A stretch of DNA of 64,000 nt from DATFVJ01 sp963727015 (GTDB lineage Bacteria > Actinomycetota > Actinomycetes > Streptosporangiales > Streptosporangiaceae): positions 868,001-932,000 of the forward strand of contig CAVSEV010000011.1 in NCBI GenBank assembly GCA_963727015.1, in the 5' to 3' direction. The notes beneath the pieces are model-generated. The model worked only from the letters and a program-made list of their open reading frames with translations. It had not been told where the DNA came from and did no database searches. The translations under genes were made by a program, and so were the position numbers. Below are positions 35,960 to 43,055 of this stretch, in pieces. The first letter of the stretch is position 1, and each line of letters begins with the position of its first letter.

Positions 35960-36130
35960 CGTCCGCCTGGCCGGCGGCCGGGTGGCGGGCTGCCGGCCGC
36001 ACTTGCCGGGCGGCCGGGTGGCGGGGCTGCCGGCCGCACTTGCCGGGCGCCGGGCGGCGGGCGTGGCGGCCGGGCTGCGGGCGAGGGGCGGGGTTGGCCG
36101 CACTTGCCGGGTGGGCGGCCGGGCAGGCCC
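35960..36130. repeat. GC-rich imperfect repeats
   Basis: Three copies of CCGCACTTGCCGGG, near 35997, 36034 and 36097, inside GGCCGGGTGGCGGG-type sequence. Non-coding in appearance. This and the next array fill most of the 1.2-kb gene-free stretch 35583-36803. No gene is supportable there. Confidence 0.6.
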
Positions 36131-36390
36131 GAGCCCGGGCGGGCCCGGACTCGGCTGGCAGCCGCGTGCCGCGCTCGATGGTGGTAGGCCGGAAAGTGGC
36201 ACGAAAGCCGCTGCACCCCTGCGGTTGATCCGCCCGCCGCGCTCATGATCCGTTCTTGCGTTAACTAGCCCACGGATAGCGCCGGAAAGTCAACACGGCG
36301 ACGGATCATGGCTTGCTTCTGGGCACACGATGGCCATTCGGCCCCGCGCGAAAGCTAAACGATCACGGATTTGACGTGTTCGACGGATCG

Positions 36391-36725
36391 ACGGTTGACG
36401 TGGCCGACGGTTGACGTGGCCGCCGCGGCCGGGCCGGACGACGGTTGACGTGGCCGCCGCGGCCGGGCCGGGCGCCGGTTGAGGTGGGCACTGAGGCCGG
36501 GCCGGACGACGGTTGAGGTGGGCACTGAGGCCGGGCCGGGCGGTGGTTGGGGTGGCCGCTGCGGCCGGGCCGGGCGCTGGTTGAGGTGGGCACTGAGGCC
36601 GGGCCGGGCGCCGGTCGCCGCGTTTGCTTAGGCCGGGCGGTGGTTGGCGTGCCCGCTGCGGCCGGGCTGGGCGGTGGTTGGGGTGGCCGCTGCGGCCGTG
36701 CCGGACGACGGGCGAGGTGCCCGCT
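36391..36725. repeat. 34-bp minisatellite
   Basis: About ten tandem units of 34 bases. Each has GGTTG(A/G)(C/G)GTGG, a variable middle and GGCCGGGCCGG. Several adjacent units are exactly in register (for example 36444-36610). The period is not a multiple of three, so the open minus-strand frame through it is not coding. It lies downstream of the E2 gene stop codon. Confidence 0.8.
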
Positions 36726-36803
36726 GAGGCGGGGCGCCGCTGAGCGTCTGTCCGGGGACGCCAACCGGCCCTCGGCCAAATCAGCCGAAGTGCGGCGCCA
36801 GGC

Positions 36804-38393
36804 TCAAGCCCAGGCAAGCATCCGCAGTGGGTCCTCCAGCATCGCCCCCACGTCGCGGAGCACGGCCGAGCCGAGGTCGCCGTCCACGATCCGGTGGTCG
36901 AAAGAGAATGCCAGTGTGCAGACCTTCCGCACCGCAAGCTCACCGTCGTGTACCCACGGCAAGTCCCTGACCTGCCCGAATGCGAGAATCGCTGCCTCGC
37001 CGGGCGTGAGGATCGGGGTCCCGGAATCCACCCCGAAAACCCCGACGTTGGTGATCGTGATCGTGCCGCCCTGCAGGTCGGCCAGGGGCGTCCTGCCAGC
37101 CCGTGCGGTCTCGGCGAGGTCGCTGAGCGCACGGGCAAGCGCGGGCAGCGGTAGCGCGTGCGCGTCCTTGACGTTCGGCACGATGAGACCGCGTCCGGTC
37201 GCCGCCGCGATGCCAAGATTCACATAGCGCTTGACCACGATCTCCTGGGTGCTGCCATCCCAGGAAGAATTGATCATGGGATTGCGCGCGACCGCCAGCA
37301 GCACGGCCTTCGCTACGAAAACCAGCGGGGAAACCCGCACGTCTGCGAACTCGGGCAGGCCACGGATGCGCTGCACGGCATCCATGGTCGCGGTCATGTC
37401 GACCTGCAGGAATTCGGTGACGTGCGGAGCGGTGAATGCGCTCGCCACGACCGCCGCTGCCGTGTGCTTTCGGACGCCGCGTACCGCGATCCGCTCCTCG
37501 CGTGGGGCGTGCCCGGCGGTCGCGGCGGGAGCGGCGGGCGCTAGCCCCGCAGGCGCCGCAGCGGCGGTCAGGCTCGGCCCGCGATCATCGGCGGCTCCAG
37601 CGGCCGCCTGAATGTCGGCCCGGGTAATGGACCCACTTGGCCCGCTTCCCGCTACCTTGGCAAGTTCGACCCCGAGTTCCCTGGCGAGCTTGCGCACCGG
37701 AGGCTTGGCGAGCACTGCCACCCTGGCCGTCCCGCCAGGCGCGCCGGCGCTGGCAGGCCGTGCGGGCATCGTCTCATCCGTGGCTGGCGCCGCGTCATCT
37801 GTGGCTGGCGGCGTGTCTGTGGCCGGCGCCGCGGCTTCGGTGGCAGTCCCCGCGGTGGCGGCGGGGCCGGGGGGTGGACGTCGCAGGGCCTGGACGGATG
37901 CGGCCGCGCCTGGTTTTCGCGGCCTGCGCCTGGTCGTGCCGAGCTTGACCCCATAACCGACGAGCACAGGCTGCCGTTCCTGCTTCGGCGCTGGGCTGCC
38001 ATGCACGCCAGGTTCGACGGCGCCTTCTGCGGGCGGCGACGGCACAAGATCCTCAATGGGAATGCTGGCTCCCGCCTGCTCCGTGACCGACGCGGCCTGC
38101 GGCAGCCGTTCAGCATCCGGCCCGGCCGCCGCGTTCTGGCCAGCGTCGCCGGAAATGTCGACCGAGATGATCGGCGTTCCCACGTCCACGGTCGCGCCCT
38201 CGCCGACCAGCAGGCCGCTCACCACTCCCTCGAACGGGCAGGGCAGCTCGACTATCGCCTTCGCTGTCTCGATCTCGACGATAATCTGGTTCACCGTCAC
38301 CGTGTCGCCGGGTCGCACATGCCATTTCACGATGTCGGCTTCGGCCAGGCCCTCGCCGACGTCAGGCAGCTTGAACTGCTTCAGCTCAGTCAT
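36804..38393 (-). CDS. 2-oxoacid dehydrogenase E2 (dihydrolipoamide acyltransferase), Bkd-type
   Basis: 529 residues. Lipoyl domain at 1-80 with the modified lysine in VEIETAKAIVELP (Lys45). A Pro/Ala linker leads to the E1/E3-binding domain (VRKLARELGVELAKVAGSG) near 235-270. The catalytic domain ends with the HxxxDG motif in FDHRIVDGDLGSAVLRD. It transfers the acyl group to CoA as the core of the complex. It is third in the operon, 14 bases after E1beta. The separate E1alpha/E1beta arrangement and the vdh gene nearby favour branched-chain over pyruvate substrates, but this is an inference. No E3 gene is present. Confidence 0.9.
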   Translation of the reverse strand: MTELKQFKLPDVGEGLAEADIVKWHVRPGDTVTVNQIIVEIETAKAIVELPCPFEGVVSGLLVGEGATVDVGTPIISVDISGDAGQNAAAGPDAERLPQAASVTEQAGASIPIEDLVPSPPAEGAVEPGVHGSPAPKQERQPVLVGYGVKLGTTRRRPRKPGAAASVQALRRPPPGPAATAGTATEAAAPATDTPPATDDAAPATDETMPARPASAGAPGGTARVAVLAKPPVRKLARELGVELAKVAGSGPSGSITRADIQAAAGAADDRGPSLTAAAAPAGLAPAAPAATAGHAPREERIAVRGVRKHTAAAVVASAFTAPHVTEFLQVDMTATMDAVQRIRGLPEFADVRVSPLVFVAKAVLLAVARNPMINSSWDGSTQEIVVKRYVNLGIAAATGRGLIVPNVKDAHALPLPALARALSDLAETARAGRTPLADLQGGTITITNVGVFGVDSGTPILTPGEAAILAFGQVRDLPWVHDGELAVRKVCTLAFSFDHRIVDGDLGSAVLRDVGAMLEDPLRMLAWA

Positions 38394-38407
38394 CAGGCAC
38401 AGGCCTT

Positions 38408-39394
38408 TCAGTAGCCGAACGTGCGGTCGACGGCGTCAAGAACCCGGTCCAGGTCTGGCAGGTAGTGATCCTCGAGCTTGGACGGCGGGTAAGGCGTGGA
38501 AAAGCCGCCGACCCGCAGTACCGGCGCTTCCAGATGGTAGAAGCACATCTCGGTGACCCGTGCCGCGACCTCCGCGCCAAGCCCCGCGAAGACCGGCGCC
38601 TCGTGCGCCACCACGCACCGCCCGGTCCGCTTGACCGAGGCGCACACCGTCTCCGCGTCGAATGGTGACAGCGATCTCAAATCGATCACTTCGACGCTGC
38701 GCCCATCATCCTGTGCGGCAGCCGCCGCCTCCAGGCTCGTCTTGACCATCGGCCCGTACCCGAGCAGCGTGACGTCGGTACCCGCCGTGAGGATCTTCGC
38801 CTGGTGGAGCGGTTGGGCGTCGCCAAGGTCGAGTGACACATCGACCTCACCGCGGTCCCAGTAGCGCCGTTTGGGCTCGAAGAAGATCACCGGGTCCGCG
38901 CTGGCAACAGCCTGCTGGATCATGGTGAACGCGTCAGCGGGATTGGCGCATGCGACCACGCGCAGCCCGGCGCAATGGGCGAAGTAGGCCTCGGGCGATT
39001 CGCTGTGGTGCTCGACCGCGCCGATGCCGCCGCCAAAGGGGATCCGGACCACGACGGGCAGGCTGACATGACCGAGCGAGCGTAGATGCATCCTGGCCAG
39101 CTGGCTGACTATCTGGTTGAAGGCGGGGAATACGAAGCCGTCGAACTGGATCTCGCACACGGGCCGGTAGCCGCGCAGCGCGAGGCCGATCGCGGTACCG
39201 ACGATGCCCGACTCCGCGAGCGGCGTGTCGATGACCCGGCTCTCGCCGAAGTCCTTCTGCAGCCCGTCGGTGACCCGGAACACGCCGCCGAGCTTGCCGA
39301 CATCCTCACCCATGATGAGGACCTTCTGATCGCGTTCTAGCGACTTGCGCAGGCCCTCGTTGAGCGCCTTGGCCAGGGTGAGCGTGGTCATCAC
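38408..39394 (-). CDS. 2-oxoacid dehydrogenase E1 beta subunit
   Basis: 328 residues of the transketolase-like Pyr plus C-terminal fold. MTTLTLAKALNEGLRKSLER, IMGEDVGKLGGVFRVTDGL, the TPP-contact Glu in DTPLAESGIVGTAIG, and RIPFGGGIGAVEHHSESPE are characteristic. It forms the alpha2-beta2 decarboxylase with the upstream gene. The start overlaps the E1alpha stop (TGATG arrangement), so the two are made together. Confidence 0.93.
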   Translation of the reverse strand: MMTTLTLAKALNEGLRKSLERDQKVLIMGEDVGKLGGVFRVTDGLQKDFGESRVIDTPLAESGIVGTAIGLALRGYRPVCEIQFDGFVFPAFNQIVSQLARMHLRSLGHVSLPVVVRIPFGGGIGAVEHHSESPEAYFAHCAGLRVVACANPADAFTMIQQAVASADPVIFFEPKRRYWDRGEVDVSLDLGDAQPLHQAKILTAGTDVTLLGYGPMVKTSLEAAAAAQDDGRSVEVIDLRSLSPFDAETVCASVKRTGRCVVAHEAPVFAGLGAEVAARVTEMCFYHLEAPVLRVGGFSTPYPPSKLEDHYLPDLDRVLDAVDRTFGY

Positions 39395-40545
39395 GCGCCC
39401 TCCTCGTCCGCGAACGAGCTCAGGTAGGCGGTGAACTGCTCGCGTTCCGCGGTCAGCAGCGGGTGCGGCTCGGCGTAGACGTTCTCAAATATCTGCACCG
39501 GCCTGGGATCGGGCATCGACAAGCACGCCCTCCTGATCTGGGTGCCCAGCTCTGCGGCCTCCTTCGCTATGTCCGCGAAGAACGGGGCCTCCACCAGCCC
39601 GCCGCGGACCAGGTATGCCTTCACCCGCTCTATCGGGTCCTTCAGCTTCCACGACTCGAGTTCGGCCGCCAGCCGGTAACGGGTGGGGTCATCGGAGGTC
39701 GTGTGCGCGCCCATCCGGTACGTGTACGCCTCGATCAGTGTGGGCCCCTGGCCTTCTCTCGCTGCCTGCAACGCGGCGCGCGTGACCGCCAGGCAGGCGA
39801 GCACATCGTTGCCGTCCACCCGGACCCCGGGGAAGCCGAATCCCCGGGCGCGCTGGTATAGAGGTATGCGGCTCTGCTTCTCGAGCGGCTCCGAGATTGC
39901 CCACTGGTTGTTCTGGCAGAAGAACACAACGGGGGCGTTGAAAACCGACGCCCAGATGAACGATTCGTTCACGTCGCCCTGGCTGGTGGCGCCGTCGCCG
40001 AAATAAACGATGGCGGCCGCGCCGTCTTCACCGGTTTCGCCGTCGCGCTGAATGCCCATCGCGTAGCCGGTCGCGTGCAGGGTCTGGCTGCCGATCACGA
40101 TCGAGTACAGGTGGAAGTTGTGCTCGGCAGGGTCCCAGCCGCCGTGGCTGACGCCGCGGAAAAGCTCCAGGAGCTTCATCGGGTCCAGCCCGCGGCACCA
40201 GGCCACCCCGTGTTCACGGTAGGTCGGGAACACCATGTCGCGCGGCGCGAGTGCACGGCCAGAACCGATCTGGGCGGCTTCCTGGCCGAGCAGCGACGCC
40301 CAGATGCCAAGTTCGCCCTGGCGCTGAAGCGCGACTGCTTCGGTGTCGATCCTGCGCACGAGGACCAGGTCGCGGTATAGCGCGCGGATCTCGTCCACGG
40401 AAAGCTCGAGTGGAAAGCGCGGATGCTCGACTCGTTCGCCCTCTGGCGTCAGGAGCTGCACAAGCTCCTGCGGGGCTCCTGCCAGCCCGTCAAGGCCTTC
40501 AGGGTGGGGTGCGGCGGCGGCCGCACCGTCCACATCGACGGTCAC
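39391..40545 (-). CDS. 2-oxoacid dehydrogenase E1 alpha subunit
   Basis: 384 residues from GTG 40545 (GGAG seven bases upstream). The longer open frame to 40743 is not native, as it crosses the promoter repeats. The TPP/Mg motif is YFGDGATSQGDVNESFIWAS followed by CQNNQWAIS. The phosphorylation-loop-like region is TYRMGAHTTSDDPTRYR. It decarboxylates branched-chain 2-oxo acids using thiamine diphosphate. First gene of the operon. Confidence 0.93.
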   Translation of the reverse strand: MTVDVDGAAAAAPHPEGLDGLAGAPQELVQLLTPEGERVEHPRFPLELSVDEIRALYRDLVLVRRIDTEAVALQRQGELGIWASLLGQEAAQIGSGRALAPRDMVFPTYREHGVAWCRGLDPMKLLELFRGVSHGGWDPAEHNFHLYSIVIGSQTLHATGYAMGIQRDGETGEDGAAAIVYFGDGATSQGDVNESFIWASVFNAPVVFFCQNNQWAISEPLEKQSRIPLYQRARGFGFPGVRVDGNDVLACLAVTRAALQAAREGQGPTLIEAYTYRMGAHTTSDDPTRYRLAAELESWKLKDPIERVKAYLVRGGLVEAPFFADIAKEAAELGTQIRRACLSMPDPRPVQIFENVYAEPHPLLTAEREQFTAYLSSFADEEGA

Positions 40546-40626
40546 GTGCCACTCCAATGCATTCTCGGGGCCCGGCCGCGGGATCGCCGCGACGTGGCCA
40601 GTCGGCCGCTCAGCGCTCCGTTGTGA

Positions 40627-40666
40627 CGGTTCGCGGAGACAGTTGTCGGTTCGCGGAGACAGTTGT
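40627..40666. promoter_or_regulatory. 20-bp tandem direct repeat upstream of the bkd operon
   Basis: CGGTTCGCGGAGACAGTTGT occurs twice in perfect tandem, 82-121 bases upstream of the E1alpha start. Two identical half-turn-spaced sites suggest cooperative binding of a regulator (an Lrp/AsnC or IclR protein would be usual for such operons), but no such gene is beside it. Confidence 0.45.
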
Positions 40667-40872
40667 ACGGTGCGGCCCCGCGTAGGCCACAGAGGCCATC
40701 GTGACAGATATCCCCGTATCCGGCGCAACCACGCTGGGGCCAACGCTGCAGGTTCCTGCTGCTACCTACGCCCTGGCCCCACGGCTGGTTCGGGCGCAAC
40801 GGCAGTACGCTGCGTGCCGTGGCGCGGAGGATGACCAAGGCTGCCGCGGCCGAAGGTGACACGCGGCGCGCC

Positions 40873-41088
40873 AGTTTGCGAAGTGGACAGGGCGGCAGTT
40901 TGCGAAGTGGGCAGGGCGGCAGTTTGCGAAGTGGGCAGGGCGGCAGTTTGCGAAGTGGGCAGGGCGGCAGTTTGCGAAGTGGGCAGGGCGGCAGTTTGCG
41001 TAGTGGGCAGGGCGGCAGTTTGCGTAGTGGGCAGGGCGGCAGCTTGCGCGGCGGGCAGGGCGGCAGCTTGCGCAAGGGACAGGAAGGA
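40873..41088 (+). repeat. 24-bp tandem array in frame with purS
   Basis: Nine units of 24 bases, consensus AGTTTGCG(A/T)AGTGGGCAGG plus GCGGC. They encode SLRSGQGG seven times, then SLRGGQGG and SLRKGQEG, in the same frame as purS without a stop. Three 9-base units (GGACATGGA-type) follow and supply the GGAGG in front of the purS GTG. All three plus-strand frames and the minus strand stay open, so openness is no proof of translation. A possible upstream start is GTG 40819 or ATG 40831. Confidence 0.85.
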
Positions 41089-41109
41089 CATGGAGGACAT
41101 GGAGGACAT

Positions 41110-41352
41110 GTGGCGCGCGTGATCGTCGACGTGATGCTCAAGCCGGAGATCCACGATCCCCAGGGGGAGGCCATCGCCAGCGCGGCCAGGCGCCTTGGAT
41201 TCGGTCAGATCAGCGCGGTCCGGCAGGGCAAGTGTTTCGAAGTCGAGATCGGCGGCCCAGCGGACGCGGCGGCGCTCGCGGAGATCGCCAAACTGGCCGC
41301 CGAGTTGCTCGCCAATCCGGTGATCGAGGAGTTCTCGCTCCGTCCAGAGTGA
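41110..41352 (+). CDS. purS: phosphoribosylformylglycinamidine synthase subunit PurS
   Basis: 80 residues from GTG 41110, with GGAGG five bases upstream. Text fits PurS: VARVIVDVMLKPEIHDPQGE, ASAARRLGFGQISAVRQGK and LLANPVIEEFSL. PurS bridges PurQ and PurL in the FGAM synthase complex. The frame is open upstream through the 24-bp array, so a form with up to 97 extra basic, Gly-rich residues is possible; the strong ribosome site at 41101 argues for the short form. An ATPase gene separates it from purQ. Confidence 0.88.
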   Translation: MARVIVDVMLKPEIHDPQGEAIASAARRLGFGQISAVRQGKCFEVEIGGPADAAALAEIAKLAAELLANPVIEEFSLRPE

Positions 41353-41494
41353 CTATCTTCACAACCCGTGAGAGGCCTTGTGTCCAGAGGGCACCAAAAG
41401 TTCACGATTATCAGCGGCGTGTCATGGGAAGCCTTTCACAATGTGACGAGGTTGACTGGAGATAGCGAAGGACGCTGCGGAGGGGCTTGCCCTG

Positions 41495-42244
41495 GTGAGA
41501 CGGACTGAGGAGCTGACCGTGAACGTCAAGTTCTGCCTCGCCTTCCCGTGCGAGGCAGTCAGCGTGCCCGTGATGCGTCGTGTTCTTGGCGACACGTTGC
41601 GTAATTTCGGCGTGGTCGATGACTGCATCGATGACATCCTCGTCGCCGTCACCGAGGCGTGCACGAACGTGCTGAGGCACGGGGGGAGCGCACGGCGCTA
41701 CGAGGTGGTAACCAGCGTCGGCCCGAGCGGCTGCCTGGTGGAAGTTGTGGATTCTGGCCCTGGGTTCAGCGCCCGCGCGACCCAAGCTGCCGCGCGGCCC
41801 GATCGGGCGCGCGGCGGCCAGCCGGCGCAGCGGGCATCGTCCCGGGCCTCCCGCGGTAAGGGTACTGACCGCGCCAAGGCTCCCGCGCTCGTTACAGACG
41901 ATCCTGACAGCCGCCGCGGGCGTCGCGAGCCAGCGAAGAAGGCGGCGCTCGCCAAGGATCCGGTTCGCGAGCCGGTGCGCTCCGCGCGGCGCCGGACCTC
42001 CCTGGCGACGGCGGAACGCCCGTACCGTCCCGTGCCATCAGCGCCACGCGTGGACGACCGGGTGATTGCCCGGCTGCCAGAGTCGGGGCGAGGGCTGCAG
42101 ATCATGCGCGCTCTGGTGGACGACGTCACGCTGCAGAGCGGTCCCGGCCGCGGCACGGTGGTGTCGATGCGCAAGCAGGTCGCGTGGCGTCGGGACGCAC
42201 CGCTGGCCGGCCTTTCCGGCCGCAAGCTGCGCCACGCGGGCTGA
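41495..42244 (+). CDS. RsbW-like ATP-binding regulatory protein with large insertion
   Basis: HATPase_c_2 (anti-sigma factor kinase type), 249 residues from 41495, or 241 from GTG 41519 (GAGGAG upstream). The N box is AVTEACTNVLRHGG (51-64), G1 DSGPGF (86-91) and G2 LPESGRGLQIMRALVDDV (195-212). Between G1 and G2, where ordinary members have a short ATP lid, lie about 100 Arg/Lys/Ala-rich low-complexity residues. It would bind a sigma or anti-anti-sigma partner, none of which is nearby. Placement inside the pur run is odd. Confidence 0.75.
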   Translation: MRRTEELTVNVKFCLAFPCEAVSVPVMRRVLGDTLRNFGVVDDCIDDILVAVTEACTNVLRHGGSARRYEVVTSVGPSGCLVEVVDSGPGFSARATQAAARPDRARGGQPAQRASSRASRGKGTDRAKAPALVTDDPDSRRGRREPAKKAALAKDPVREPVRSARRRTSLATAERPYRPVPSAPRVDDRVIARLPESGRGLQIMRALVDDVTLQSGPGRGTVVSMRKQVAWRRDAPLAGLSGRKLRHAG

Positions 42245-42310
42245 CCCGCGGCACGGCCAGGCCGTCAGGGTCCATCCGCAGGGCCAGCCCGCGCGGGGTA
42301 GCCTTCGGCT

Positions 42311-43024
42311 GTGCAGCGGACCGAGAGACCAAGGTCCGGGGTGCGGGTGGGCATTGTCACCTTCCCCGGATCGCTCGACGAAAACGACGCCGCGCGTGCG
42401 GTGGCCCGCGCGGGTGGCGAGCCGGTCAGGCTCTGGCATGCCGAGCGTGACCTGCGCGGCGTCGATGCCGTGATCCTGCCCGGCGGCTTCTCCTACGGCG
42501 ATTACCTGCGCTGCGGCGCGATCGCGCGATTCGCGCCGATAATGTCCGAATTGGTGCCAGCGGCTGGGGCCGGATTGCCGGTGCTTGGCATCTGCAACGG
42601 CTTCCAGATCCTCTGTGAGGCGCACCTGCTGCCGGGCGCGCTGACCCGCAACGCCGGCCTGCACTTCATCAGCCGGAACCAGCGGCTGCGCATCGAGAGC
42701 ACCAGGACTGCGTGGACCCACCAGTACACGCCAGGACAGGAGATCGTCGTGCCGCTGAAGAGCGGGGAGGGCCGCTACGTCGCCGACGCCGCGACGCTAA
42801 CGGACCTGACGGACGGCGGCCGCGTGATTGCCCGTTACCTCGGAATGGACCCGAACGGCTCCGCGGGGGGCATCGCGGGCGTTGCGAACGCCTTCGGCAA
42901 CGTGGTGGGCCTGATGCCGCACCCGGAGCACGCCATCGATTCACTTACCGGCCCGGGTTCCGACGGCCTCGGCTTCTTCGCGGCTGCGGTTTCCTGCGCC
43001 ACTGCCGGGCTGGTGAACGGGTGA
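42311..43024 (+). CDS. purQ: FGAM synthase glutaminase subunit PurQ
   Basis: 237 residues from GTG 42311. Class I glutamine amidotransferase: VGIVTFPGSLDENDAARAV, ILPGGFSYGDYLRCG, the nucleophile in VLGICNGFQIL (Cys95) and the His/Glu pair in MPHPEHAID. It releases ammonia from glutamine for PurL. It is 31 bases ahead of purL and co-directional. Confidence 0.95.
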   Translation: MQRTERPRSGVRVGIVTFPGSLDENDAARAVARAGGEPVRLWHAERDLRGVDAVILPGGFSYGDYLRCGAIARFAPIMSELVPAAGAGLPVLGICNGFQILCEAHLLPGALTRNAGLHFISRNQRLRIESTRTAWTHQYTPGQEIVVPLKSGEGRYVADAATLTDLTDGGRVIARYLGMDPNGSAGGIAGVANAFGNVVGLMPHPEHAIDSLTGPGSDGLGFFAAAVSCATAGLVNG

Positions 43025-43055
43025 CCGGCCAGGCAGGGCGGCGGAAGGCGCGACG

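Noticed and set aside
36290..37216. Long minus-strand frame overlapping the E2 gene
   Set aside because: It is a shadow of the E2 gene plus the 34-bp array, whose period is not a multiple of three and which gives low-complexity Pro/Arg text.
36391..41088. Possible CRISPR arrays
   Set aside because: The repeats are head-to-tail without unique spacers, the period is too short or coding, and no cas genes are present.
40856..41154. Alternative frames across the purS repeat (CEVGRAAV and TSQTAALP types)
   Set aside because: A 24-base period keeps all frames open. Only the frame leading into PurS has a functional reason to be read.
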